NCBI GenBank assembly: GCA_900557555.1
Contig: USTH01000036.1
Location: 1 to 14,344, forward strand
Direction of reading: 5' to 3'
Source of the DNA: an uncultured Prevotellaceae bacterium
GTDB taxonomy: Bacteria; Bacteroidota; Bacteroidia; Bacteroidales; Bacteroidaceae
Length of the DNA stretch: 14,344 bases
Shown here one piece after another: positions 1 to 7,285 of the stretch. The notes under the pieces were generated by a model. The model had not been told where the DNA came from. It saw nothing but the letters and a program-made list of their open reading frames with translations, and searched no databases. Made by a program: the position numbers and the translations under genes. How positions within the stretch are numbered: the stretch's first letter is position 1; every line of letters starts with the position of its first letter.

Positions 1-37
1 ACTCTGCCCTCTGTGATATGCGCCAAACTAATGTTCT

Positions 38-66
38 CGGACGGGCTGGGGGGGTAGCCCAGTCCG
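38..66. repeat. GC-rich inverted repeat with G7 loop
   Basis: CGGAC-GGGCT is followed by a loop holding seven G residues and then AGCCC-A-GTCCG. This makes a 10-bp stem with one bulged A. No T-run follows on either strand, so it does not look like a classical intrinsic terminator. It lies beyond the terminator-like hairpin of the minus-strand unit, and could belong to a gene left of the window. Positions 1-37 hold nothing I can assign. The structure is visible in the sequence but its function is unknown. Confidence 0.5.
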
Positions 67-77
67 GATAACCGGTG

Positions 78-123
78 AAAAAAGAAGGGGGTGCGGCACT
101 CTGCATTTGCAAGAGAGCGCCGC
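78..123 (-). terminator. Putative rho-independent terminator of the GH89 unit
   Basis: On the minus strand, arms at 123-114 and 102-93 form a continuous 10-bp GC-rich stem with an 11-nt loop. One pair is G-U on the minus-strand RNA but would be A-C on the plus-strand RNA, which favours minus-strand use. After the stem come A, five C and then TTCTTTTTT (86-78). The C5 between stem and T-tract makes it less than ideal. It starts 30 nt after the stop codon at 154, so it probably ends the transcription unit that runs from 5558 down to 154. Confidence 0.5.
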
Positions 124-153
124 GCCTCCTTCTGTTGGGGGGGGCTATTGCCG

Positions 154-1414
154 CTATTCGGCCATCACGCGTATTGCTCCGTCTACGTTGGGCGAATTGG
201 GCGTGAGAGTTGTCTTGGCAGGAACATAGTAGTAGTCGCCATTGACCTTCAGTCCTCTGGCCTTGTCGCCCGTGGCCTGTGTGGTTATCTTGCCGGCATG
301 GAAGTAGAGGTTGCCGTCAACCTTGAAGCATGCACTCTTTTTCTTTTTACCGAGAACTGTGAGATAGCCGCCCGAGGCGGTGAGGTTGAACTCGGGTGTG
401 GATGTGGTGGCGAAGATGTGAGCGTTGCGCGCAGCGTCGATGCCCTTGGCGGCCTTGCCGCTCATTGTGATAGTGTAGTTGCCCCCGTTGCACGTAAATG
501 TGGAGTCACACTTGATGCCGCTGACGTCGTCAGATCTGAGGTTGATGTTGACGATGCCGCTGTCGAGGAACACCATGCCGTTGTTGATCTTGGTGGTGTC
601 GGAATCTTTGTCGACCTGTATGCCGTCTTTTTGGACATCGGGACTGATGGTGATTTGCCCGCCTCGCATGTGAAAATACTGCCCAATGTGCATGGCGTCG
701 CCAACGGCAGCGAGAATGTTGATGGCTCCGGTGGAACGTTTGAGCAGGGTATACTCGCCGCTCTTGTAGGCATGGCGCGTGTTTCCTGTGATGTTGAGAG
801 TGCCCTCTCCCTTAAACTCGGGGTGTCCCTTTATGTGGAGGCATGCGTCTTGCAGCCCTTGCTGACAGTCGGCGAGATTGTTTGTGGTGCCTTTGACCAA
901 CTCCACGTCAATGCGTTTTCCGTTGTTGATGCGAATGGCTGCACCGCGCCGGCTTGTGATGTTGACCCCGTTGAGAACCACTCCGCATTTGTATATGTGA
1001 TAAAGCTGCTGCTGAGAAGGTGGCCCCGTTGGTGGTGGTGCCTTGCAAGGCGTAGGTTATCTCGGGGTCGGTGGTGGCTGCCGATGTGATGTTGACGTAA
1101 GCACCGTCTTGCTCAATCGTCAGGAGTGGGAGCAGCGCCAGCGGCAGTGTGATGCTGCTCTTGGCGTCGGCGAAATTGACTTGCACCCTTAGGGGGTCGA
1201 ATGTCTGTTGCAGGTATTTAAGGCTGTCGAGGTCTGCTATGGAGAATGTCTGTGTGCCCATGGTTAGCTGGCCACCGCTGACAATCATCTCGTCCACCTC
1301 GTTCTCGGAGGCCAAGACGGTAAGCCCGCTCTTGGTGTAGAGAGCCAGGGTCTGTGAGACGCATGTCAGAACGGGCATGGCTGTCAGTAGGAGGGTGATG
1401 ATGTGTTTTTTCAT
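154..1414 (-). pseudogene. Frameshifted secreted carbohydrate-binding domain protein (DUF4353-like)
   Basis: The gene is one reading frame broken once. The N-terminal piece (1414-908) starts MKKHIITLLL with a signal peptide, then a short beta-rich module ending FSIADLDSL (residues 57-65), then TYALQGTTTNGATF. At that point the continuing family-like sequence moves to another frame: YKCGVVLNGVNITS, then GAAIRINNGKRIDV, running to the stop at 154-156. Rejoined, the protein would be about 420 residues. The C-terminal part is rich in short beta-strand repeats of the kind GIDAARNAHIF and GLKVNGDYYYV, as in carbohydrate-binding DUF4353-type beta-helix proteins. An automatic caller would give two genes, 1414-908 and 981-154 (GTG start). 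It lies 19 nt after the small T9SS-like protein gene and is last in the GH89 unit, so a surface glycan-binding or structural role is inferred. It could be a true pseudogene or an assembly error. Confidence 0.7.
1003..1018 (-). other. Frameshift site in the carbohydrate-binding protein gene
   Basis: On the minus strand the frame fits the family up to TTC at 1018-1016. From about TCT at 1017 onward the frame one base later carries the conserved LNGVN region. Restoring one frame means skipping one base (one extra base, or two lost). The stretch contains a GCAGCAGCAGC triplet repeat, which could promote slippage although whole triplets would keep frame. There is no stop-codon pause site or other known +1 shift signal, so I favour mutation or sequencing error over programmed frameshifting. 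Confidence 0.65.
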
Positions 1415-1433
1415 GACTTGAATCTTAATGGGG

Positions 1434-1913
1434 TTATTTGACCAAGAATTTGCGTGTCTCGTTGTCGGCCTTCAGGAGGTAGATGCCCGGAGGGAGGTTG
1501 CCTATGGAAACGGGTGTGCCCTCTTGGCTGATGCGCAGGCTGGTGCATAGTTGGCCATAGGCGTTGTAGATGCGTGCCTGAGTTCCCGTTTTGGCGCTGA
1601 TGCTGACGCGGCCCTTGTCGGTGTAGATGATTGCCTGTGACTGTTGGCTGTCAGTGGCATTGTTGACAGCGGTGGGCAGGTCGGTGAGCAGCAGCGAGTA
1701 GACATCGCCAACGGGGTAGGTCTGTGTCATCTCGTTGTTTGACACCGTGATGTTGTCGGCAGAGAAGGTAACTTTGAGACCTTTGAGTCCAAAGGAAGTC
1801 CACGTGCCTGCAGTCTCTTTCACTGTGAGCGAGACATAGTCTGCGCTGGCTGTTATCGTTGTGGCAAGCAGTAGGGCTGTTGCCGCAAGCCGAAGTTTTT
1901 TTGTTTTTTTCAT
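1434..1913 (-). CDS. Small secreted protein with T9SS-type C-terminal sorting domain
   Basis: This is a 159-residue protein with a clear Sec signal peptide (basic residues 2-8, hydrophobic 9-20, cleavage likely after ASA at residue 24). Residues 27-77 form a small beta-rich module ending YPVGDVYSL, which resembles the start of the downstream carbohydrate-binding protein. Residues 100-159 have the pattern of Por-secretion (type IX) C-terminal domains: ARIYNAYGQL, then IGNLPPGIYLLKAD and a basic, hydrophobic end KFLVK. In that family the C-terminal domain directs export across the outer membrane and attachment to the cell surface. The gene sits 18 nt after the GH89 gene stop and 19 nt before the next gene. 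There is no catalytic motif, so it may be a surface adaptor or glycan-binding partner; that is inference. The full T9SS domain is usually slightly longer, so the assignment is probable rather than certain. Confidence 0.75.
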   Translation of the reverse strand: MKKTKKLRLAATALLLATTITASADYVSLTVKETAGTWTSFGLKGLKVTFSADNITVSNNEMTQTYPVGDVYSLLLTDLPTAVNNATDSQQSQAIIYTDKGRVSISAKTGTQARIYNAYGQLCTSLRISQEGTPVSIGNLPPGIYLLKADNETRKFLVK

Positions 1914-1931
1914 GGTGGTATCTTGTTTTGG

Positions 1932-4463
1932 TTATTTGTGTATCATGATGACTTTCCCGAACGATTCGCAGTCGTTGGTGCTACGTATTACGGCGCGCAG
2001 CACCACTCCGTTGTTGCCACCCAGCTGGCCGGGTAAATCCAGTCGGTAGTCGTTGTTTTTGTTGCTGATGCCTGTTTCTCCGTAGTGTTCGTTTGTTGCT
2101 ACAATCTCACCGTCCACTTCAAGCGAGACCTTGTTGATTTCGAGTTTCTGGCCACCGCGTACCCAACGGAAACTAACTCCTCTGAGACCTTTGAGTTCAC
2201 TGACGGGCATAGTCCATTCCACCTCTTTCCATTGTGTGGAGACCATGGACGGAATCCATGTGCCGAGTTCGCGTTCGTCTGCGAGGGCGGTGGATTTGTA
2301 GAAGACAGGTTTTGCCAAGTTGATGAGGTCAAGGCATGCCTGAACAATGTCGGCAGGTGGGGTGACGGGAGAGAGTCCTTTGGACGTTTCAACCCAATTG
2401 CCCTCCCACGCGGCGTAGTCGAAAGCTTTGCCAGACTTGAGGCTGTTGAAATAGGCATCGTAGCGAGGCTTGTAGAAGTCGCGTATCAGACCAGACCATA
2501 TTCTGGCAGAGTAGTCGTTGACCGGTGGTCCCCAAATGGTCACGATGCGCTTGGCATTTTTTTCGTAGTATGTTGCCTCTTCGGGTGTGGTGGCGTGGGA
2601 GCGTGCAAAGTCAATCCACCGCTGAAGATTATAGATGGGGTGGGCGGCAAGAATGCGGTCGGTTGCAACGGCAATCTTGTCAAACAAAGCCTGTATGGAG
2701 TCGACCTTGCCAACTTCGTCCCACATGGCGGCCTGAAGCACATTCTGTATGAGTACCTCTATCTTGCCACCTGCATATTGGGCCGACAGTTCAATAAGGT
2801 CGTCAATGTAGCGTGGGCTGTCTTTCATCTCGTGTGCCGCCAGAGCAAACTTCTCGATGGCAGTAAAGAAGAGCGAGTCGATCTGGTATGTACCTTTGGT
2901 GCTGCGCCCGGGGCGTAACTGCCATACGAATCGTGGGTGGTCAGTGAAATTGTTGTAGACGGATTGGGTTATCTCGTTCCAATAGCCGGTGATATTGTCG
3001 TTGGTTTTACCATAGCGGCATTGGGTGTAGTTTTGCAGCCACTTCTTGAGATCTATGCTGTCGGCTGTCCAGCCAGCGTCGCAGATAAGTTCATAGATTA
3101 CCTCGTTGTTCTCTGTGCCTTCTGGTGCGGTGCCGTAGCCCACGAGGTTTCCTCGGTTGGGTGACTTCAGGGCATCAAGACGGCCACCGTTTGCATAGAA
3201 TTCAAGGAAGCCAGTCATTCCGGTTTTTCCGCCCATGTTGGGTATAGTGGAGTATACCCATTGCTTGTTGTCGAAGCCTTTGAAATACTCCCAGTTGGCA
3301 GTGTTTTTCCACCAGTGGTAGTTGTAATCTTCGGCCATGTCGAGAATGAGCACCTTGTTGTCGGGAACATTGCGCATGAGGGCAGAGTAGGAGTCGTAGT
3401 CCCAGATGGACCGTGTGAATCCCAGCATCCAACCTTGCATGACCCATGTGGCATCGGGGTTGGCACTATGTATGCCCTCGTACACAGCGCTTCCATATTG
3501 AGCAAGTTTGTCATAGCGTTCCTGGGTGCCTTTGGGCGGGAACGGAATTGACATTTCGTTGAAAGAGTCAGCGATGTAGTAGTCGCATTTGCCGAATTCC
3601 TTTTCCCATTCTTCAATAAACATTCTGCCAATTTTGGTGAACAGTGGGTCGTCGGCCATGAGCATCCAGTTGTGGAAGCCAGCCCATTCAGACTCCACTA
3701 CATTGGCCTTTGGGTAGATACGCTTTATTTCAGGTGGCAGAAAACCTGCAAATCCCGGACAGATGGGTTTCATGCCAAGCGACCGCATGCGCGAAAGAAT
3801 CTTGTGTTGCAGGGCAACCTGATCCTTGTGCCATGATGCAGGCATTGGAGAGTCTACCTCGCTGATGTTGCCCATGCGCATCCATGGGAGGTGGGCAGGG
3901 CCTACGAAGTAGCGCTGTATCTCGTCATCGGTGAGTCCGAGTTTCTTCCATACACGTGCCGAGATGGCCTCGTTTGCCACAAGGGCAAGAGGCATGTCCA
4001 TGCCGTGCAAAGCCATCCAGTCGATTTCCTGCTCCCAGCGGTTCCAGTCCCAATAAGGGTTGGTGTAGCCGAAGGTCACAACATTGTAGTAGTAGTGGTG
4101 GCGGAATGGAGAGGTGACGGTTTTGGGAGCCTGCGGCTGTAGTTTGGCTGGCAGGTTAAGACGGTTGCCGCTCCATGAGTTGATACCATAGCCGTTAGAA
4201 CGAATATAGTCGTAGAAGCCACGGCAGATGGCAACAGGGGTGTTGCCTTGAACGGTAAGCTGGCCTTTGTTGTCAACATGGTATGTAAACTGGTCGGTTG
4301 CCTGTTTGGACGAAGAAATGCGCTTCAGCGCAAGGTTGATATTGCTGTTGCCACAAAAACGTTTGATTACACCGCTTGCCGACGAAACACCCTTTGACGA
4401 GGTCTGTGCGTGCAAACACATGCAGGCAGACAGTATTAAGAGTGAGGTAAAGTTTTTTTTCAT
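1932..4463 (-). CDS. Alpha-N-acetylglucosaminidase, glycoside hydrolase family 89
   Basis: The enzyme hydrolyses terminal alpha-linked N-acetylglucosamine; the human NAGLU homologue acts on heparan sulfate and bacterial GH89 enzymes also act on GlcNAc-alpha-1,4-Gal of mucin. From the chosen start the protein is 843 residues, normal for bacterial members. Features in order: signal peptide (1-20), N-terminal alpha/beta domain (about 25-115), catalytic barrel beginning HHYYYNVVTFGYTNPYWDW, helical C-terminal domain, and a final beta-sandwich-like domain (about 730-843). The probable acid/base is Glu303 in ADSFNEM and the probable nucleophile Glu448 in GTAPEG, by analogy with human E316 and E446. 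I chose ATG at 4463 because it begins a standard MKKNFTSLLIL signal peptide; an in-frame ATG at 4493 would add ten polar residues. The signal could be cleaved by peptidase I (LHA-Q) or be a lipobox (LSAC). The transporter gene ends 36 nt upstream with no separate promoter seen. Confidence 0.93.
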   Translation of the reverse strand: MKKNFTSLLILSACMCLHAQTSSKGVSSASGVIKRFCGNSNINLALKRISSSKQATDQFTYHVDNKGQLTVQGNTPVAICRGFYDYIRSNGYGINSWSGNRLNLPAKLQPQAPKTVTSPFRHHYYYNVVTFGYTNPYWDWNRWEQEIDWMALHGMDMPLALVANEAISARVWKKLGLTDDEIQRYFVGPAHLPWMRMGNISEVDSPMPASWHKDQVALQHKILSRMRSLGMKPICPGFAGFLPPEIKRIYPKANVVESEWAGFHNWMLMADDPLFTKIGRMFIEEWEKEFGKCDYYIADSFNEMSIPFPPKGTQERYDKLAQYGSAVYEGIHSANPDATWVMQGWMLGFTRSIWDYDSYSALMRNVPDNKVLILDMAEDYNYHWWKNTANWEYFKGFDNKQWVYSTIPNMGGKTGMTGFLEFYANGGRLDALKSPNRGNLVGYGTAPEGTENNEVIYELICDAGWTADSIDLKKWLQNYTQCRYGKTNDNITGYWNEITQSVYNNFTDHPRFVWQLRPGRSTKGTYQIDSLFFTAIEKFALAAHEMKDSPRYIDDLIELSAQYAGGKIEVLIQNVLQAAMWDEVGKVDSIQALFDKIAVATDRILAAHPIYNLQRWIDFARSHATTPEEATYYEKNAKRIVTIWGPPVNDYSARIWSGLIRDFYKPRYDAYFNSLKSGKAFDYAAWEGNWVETSKGLSPVTPPADIVQACLDLINLAKPVFYKSTALADERELGTWIPSMVSTQWKEVEWTMPVSELKGLRGVSFRWVRGGQKLEINKVSLEVDGEIVATNEHYGETGISNKNNDYRLDLPGQLGGNNGVVLRAVIRSTNDCESFGKVIMIHK

Positions 4464-4499
4464 TTTGTTTGTTCTTGAGATAGTTCTTTCCATTTTGTT

Positions 4500-5558
4500 C
4501 TATTCTGTTTTTGAGATATAACGTTTGTAGTATGAGAAGAAAATAGTGGTGAGGGGCAGGGCAATAATCATGCCGATTATGCCAAGAACATATCCCCAAA
4601 CTGACAGTGACAACAGAATGAGGAATGGTGGCAGGCCTATAGCCTTGCCCATTATTTTTGGAGTCAGGATGATGTCTTGAATGGCTTGGACGATGATAAA
4701 TACCGAGAGGGCAGAAATGAGAATGAGCCAGAAGTTCTGGCCTGTTTCGGCAGACTTTATTGCGCAGAGCAGAAATGCCGGTATCAGTCCTAAGGCATGC
4801 AGGTAGGGAATGAAACTCAGTATTCCGATTAGTAATCCCAGCGGAATGGCCAGAGGAAAGCCGATGATGGTAAAGCCAATGCAATAGAGAATGCCCACGC
4901 ATACGGCAATGATGAACTGTCCGCGGAAGTATGCGTTCATGCCCTGCTTGAGGTCTTTGAAAAGCGTGTTGGCAAAGGTGTGGTAGCGATGTGGAACAAG
5001 CTTGCGCCACCCCTGGGTGATTCGGTCATAGTCATAGAGAATGAAAAAGAAGTAAAGGATGGAGATGCTCCATGATATGACAGAAAGGATAACACCGGCG
5101 GTATGTTGGAGCACATTCCACACTTTAGGCATCAGGCCACGTAATGTGTCGAGAAGGTGCTTGTCGTTCATAATTTTGGCGATGTCAATGTTCTTGAACA
5201 ATTTGGCGACAAAAAATTCTATTCTGCTTTGATGGGTGGTTTTGCTAATGTAGTCTTTTGCCACGTTCACGAACTTGGTATAGTCCTCAATGATGGGAGG
5301 TACAATAAGCCAGACTATTAGGGAACAAACTGCCAGCAATAGTATTGTGGTGGCTGCGATGGCAAGTGCGCGGTAACGCAAACCGAGTTTGTATTGAAAA
5401 AAACTGACTATGGGGAAAACCAGATATGCAGCAAACCACGCTACAAAGAATGGCAGCAACACGGCACTGAGATAATCAACTGCTTTGATGAGTAAAACAA
5501 TCCCTAAGATGATAGCGGAGGTGCGTATGAAAGAGTCAAAGGTAATGGCTTTGCGCAT
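4500..5558 (-). CDS. AI-2E family transporter (PerM/YdiK-like membrane protein)
   Basis: This is a 352-residue polytopic inner-membrane protein, the usual length for the family. There are two hydrophobic segments near the N-terminus (about 12-52), one at about 67-90, a soluble stretch at about 92-150, one at about 153-175, and then a run of closely spaced segments from about 212 to 345. Family-like motifs are FIPYLHALGLIPAFLL and GKAIGLPPFLILLSLSVWGY. The family was named for the E. coli autoinducer-2 exporter, but many members have other roles, such as Na+/H+ exchange or unknown substrates, and nothing here shows AI-2 transport. The ATG at 5558 lies about 25 nt after a predicted transcription start, and it is the first gene of the minus-strand unit. 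A functional link to the GH89 enzyme downstream is not evident. Confidence 0.88.
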   Translation of the reverse strand: MRKAITFDSFIRTSAIILGIVLLIKAVDYLSAVLLPFFVAWFAAYLVFPIVSFFQYKLGLRYRALAIAATTILLLAVCSLIVWLIVPPIIEDYTKFVNVAKDYISKTTHQSRIEFFVAKLFKNIDIAKIMNDKHLLDTLRGLMPKVWNVLQHTAGVILSVISWSISILYFFFILYDYDRITQGWRKLVPHRYHTFANTLFKDLKQGMNAYFRGQFIIAVCVGILYCIGFTIIGFPLAIPLGLLIGILSFIPYLHALGLIPAFLLCAIKSAETGQNFWLILISALSVFIIVQAIQDIILTPKIMGKAIGLPPFLILLSLSVWGYVLGIIGMIIALPLTTIFFSYYKRYISKTE

Positions 5559-5587
5559 AGGTACATCTTAATAGAATAAAACATCAG

Positions 5588-5619
5588 CAAAGTTAGTAAT
5601 AACATGGCTCAAATCCAAA
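5588..5619 (-). promoter_or_regulatory. Bacteroidetes-type promoter of the transporter/GH89 unit
   Basis: On the minus strand a -33 box TTTG (5619-5616) is separated by 20 nt from TAACTTTG (5595-5588), an exact match to the Bacteroidetes -7 consensus TAnnTTTG. The predicted start of transcription near 5582-5584 leaves a leader of about 25 nt before the ATG at 5558. It lies back-to-back with the rsmI promoter. Confidence 0.65.
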
Positions 5620-5634
5620 ATAAGCAAGATAAAA

Positions 5635-5666
5635 TTTCGTGTTCTACAGAAACTTGATTACTTTTG
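5635..5666 (+). promoter_or_regulatory. Bacteroidetes-type promoter of rsmI, close to the start codon
   Basis: TACTTTTG (5659-5666) matches TAnnTTTG exactly. The candidate -33 element, TTTCG at 5635-5639, is imperfect and lies 19 nt upstream. The -7 box ends only five bases before the ATG at 5672, so transcription would begin at or within a few bases of the start codon. This implies a leaderless or nearly leaderless mRNA. Confidence 0.55.
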
Positions 5667-5671
5667 CAATT

Positions 5672-6364
5672 ATGTTGTATATCGTTCCGACACCAGTAGG
5701 CAATCTGGAGGATATTACGCTCAGGGCTCTGAGAGTGTTGAAGGAGGCCGATTTGATATTGGCAGAAGATACCCGCACATCGGGTATTTTGCTGAAGCAT
5801 TATGATATCCATAACCACATGCAGAGCTATCACAAGTTCAACGAGCATAAAACGGTGGAATATCTGGTGGAGCGTATGAAAGCAGGTCAGACATTGGCCC
5901 TTATCAGCGATGCCGGTACTCCAGGCATAAGCGACCCTGGCTTTCTGCTGGCACGCGAATGCGCAAAGGAGGGTGTTGAAGTGCAATGCCTGCCAGGGGC
6001 GACGGCTTTTGTTCCGGCACTGGTTGCATCAGGGCTGCCTTGCGACAAATTTGTATTCGAGGGTTTCCTTCCACAAAAAAAGGGGAGGCAAAGCCGACTG
6101 AAAGAATTGGCCGCGGAGGAACGGTCGATAGTTTTCTATGAGTCGCCGTACAGGGTTGTGAAAACCTTGATGCAGTTTCGAGAGATTTTCGGAGGAAACC
6201 GAGACGTTGCTGTATGCAGGGAAATCAGCAAGGTGCACGAGCAGATTGTTAGGGGCAGCATTGATAATGCAATAGAGCATTTCAATGCAGTGGAACCCAA
6301 GGGTGAGTTTGTTATTATCGTAGGAGCAAAAACAAAAGAGGACGTTAAGATTGATATTAACTAA
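5672..6364 (+). CDS. rsmI: 16S rRNA (cytidine(1402)-2'-O)-methyltransferase RsmI
   Basis: RsmI uses S-adenosylmethionine to methylate the 2'-hydroxyl of C1402 in 16S rRNA, near the decoding centre. The 230-residue protein has the family landmarks: VPTPVGNLEDITLRA (5-19), AEDTRTSG (31-38), SDAGTPGISDPG (79-90), LPGATAFVPALVASGLP, FEGFLPQKKGRQSRL and FYESPYRV. This is the SAM-binding tetrapyrrole-methylase fold. I start at the ATG at 5672 because the family begins almost directly at YIVPTPVGNL. A GTG at 5639 is in frame but lies upstream of the promoter -7 box. The length is a little short of the E. coli enzyme, as in other members lacking its C-terminal extension. It is first in a plus-strand run and 15 nt before the next gene. 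Confidence 0.95.
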   Translation: MLYIVPTPVGNLEDITLRALRVLKEADLILAEDTRTSGILLKHYDIHNHMQSYHKFNEHKTVEYLVERMKAGQTLALISDAGTPGISDPGFLLARECAKEGVEVQCLPGATAFVPALVASGLPCDKFVFEGFLPQKKGRQSRLKELAAEERSIVFYESPYRVVKTLMQFREIFGGNRDVAVCREISKVHEQIVRGSIDNAIEHFNAVEPKGEFVIIVGAKTKEDVKIDIN

Positions 6365-6379
6365 ATTTATTGTGATGTT

Positions 6380-7243
6380 ATGAAGAAGATTATTTTATTA
6401 TTGGCAATAGCGCCGATGCTCATGGCTTGTGGCAGCGGAACAGACAAGGCTGGCAATAACTCAAGTGTGGATTCTGTAAACAAAATCCTTAATCAGAAAG
6501 ATGCAGAGATAAACAATCTGCTTGGTACCATTAATGACATTCAGGACGGCTTGCGCCAAATCTCTGAGGCCCAAGGTCGTATAAGTACCCTTAAATCGGG
6601 TGCAGAGGGCTCTGCCACAGAGGACATCCGCGAAAACATTGCGTTCATTCAACGCATCATGGACTTGAACCGTGACAGAATAGGTCAGCTGCAACAGCAG
6701 TTACACAACTCTAAAATCAATTCGGAAAATCTGCGGCAGACTATTGAAAGCATACAGCAGCAGGTGGCGGAGAAAGATGCCCAGATTGAAAAGCTTACGG
6801 CAGAGCTTGCACAAAAGGATGGAAAAATATTGGACCAAGCAAATGAAATATCCAGACTGAATAGTGAAAATACAAATCTCTCGGGTGAAAATGCAAACCT
6901 GTCGCAGGCCAACGATGCCAAGAGTCGTACCATTTCGCGTCAGGACAAGGATTTGAACAGAGCCTGGTATGTGTTTGGAACGAAGAGAGAACTTAGAGAA
7001 CACAACATTCTTTCCAGAGATGGCGTGCTGACTCGCGGATATAACAAGAATTACCTAACGGAAATTGATATTCGCAATGTGAAACGCATTGCTTTGGGCT
7101 CAAAGAAAGCACGAGTGTTAACGACGCATCCGTCATCATCTTATGTGTTGGAGAGAGGTGCAGACAAAACTTGCACACTGTATATCACAGACCCGACATC
7201 GTTCTGGAGCGTAAGCAAATATCTGGTTGTCGTAGTGAAATAA
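6380..7243 (+). CDS. Coiled-coil lipoprotein, Cbp1 adhesin-like
   Basis: This is a 287-residue predicted lipoprotein. The signal peptide MKKIILLLAIAPMLMAC has a lipobox LMAC with the lipidated cysteine at residue 17. Residues about 30-195 are a long polar coiled coil, rich in Gln, Asn, Glu and Ile/Leu heptads, with internal similarity such as NTNLSGENANLSQAN. The end (about 195-287) is a compact beta-rich domain finishing with TDPTSFWSVSKYLVVVVK. This layout, including the FWSVS ending, is what I remember of Bacteroidetes proteins annotated as Cbp1 family collagen-binding adhesins; that name is from memory and collagen binding is not shown here. The protein should be anchored in the outer membrane or inner face of the envelope. 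The gene is 15 nt after rsmI and 42 nt before hflX, so probably co-transcribed. Confidence 0.75.
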   Translation: MKKIILLLAIAPMLMACGSGTDKAGNNSSVDSVNKILNQKDAEINNLLGTINDIQDGLRQISEAQGRISTLKSGAEGSATEDIRENIAFIQRIMDLNRDRIGQLQQQLHNSKINSENLRQTIESIQQQVAEKDAQIEKLTAELAQKDGKILDQANEISRLNSENTNLSGENANLSQANDAKSRTISRQDKDLNRAWYVFGTKRELREHNILSRDGVLTRGYNKNYLTEIDIRNVKRIALGSKKARVLTTHPSSSYVLERGADKTCTLYITDPTSFWSVSKYLVVVVK

Positions 7244-7285
7244 GAGTTGCTGTGCTCCACAACATAAGGCCAAAAAAAGAAACGA

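Noticed and set aside
48..140. A tRNA-like start (GGGGGGGTAGCCCAG followed by a D-loop-like stretch).
   Set aside because: No anticodon arm, T-arm (GGTTCGA-like) or matching acceptor stem follows at the right spacing. The similarity is explained by the hairpin at 38-66.
137..144. G8 (C8 on the coding strand) as a phase-variation tract.
   Set aside because: It lies after the stop codon at 154-156 of the minus-strand gene, so length changes would not alter any frame that I can assign.
91..1089. A 332-codon open frame on the plus strand opposite the carbohydrate-binding gene.
   Set aside because: Its product has no family-like sequence, while the minus strand encodes a signal peptide and recognisable carbohydrate-binding repeats. 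It is an antisense by-product of codon bias in GC-rich coding DNA.
2085..2918. A 277-codon plus-strand frame opposite the GH89 gene.
   Set aside because: The minus strand carries an uninterrupted GH89 enzyme through this stretch, and the plus-strand product lacks any recognisable domain.
6362..6369. TAAATTTA before the coiled-coil lipoprotein gene as a promoter.
   Set aside because: It deviates from TAnnTTTG at the last base, and there is no -33 element at the right distance. The 15-nt gap to rsmI suggests co-transcription instead.
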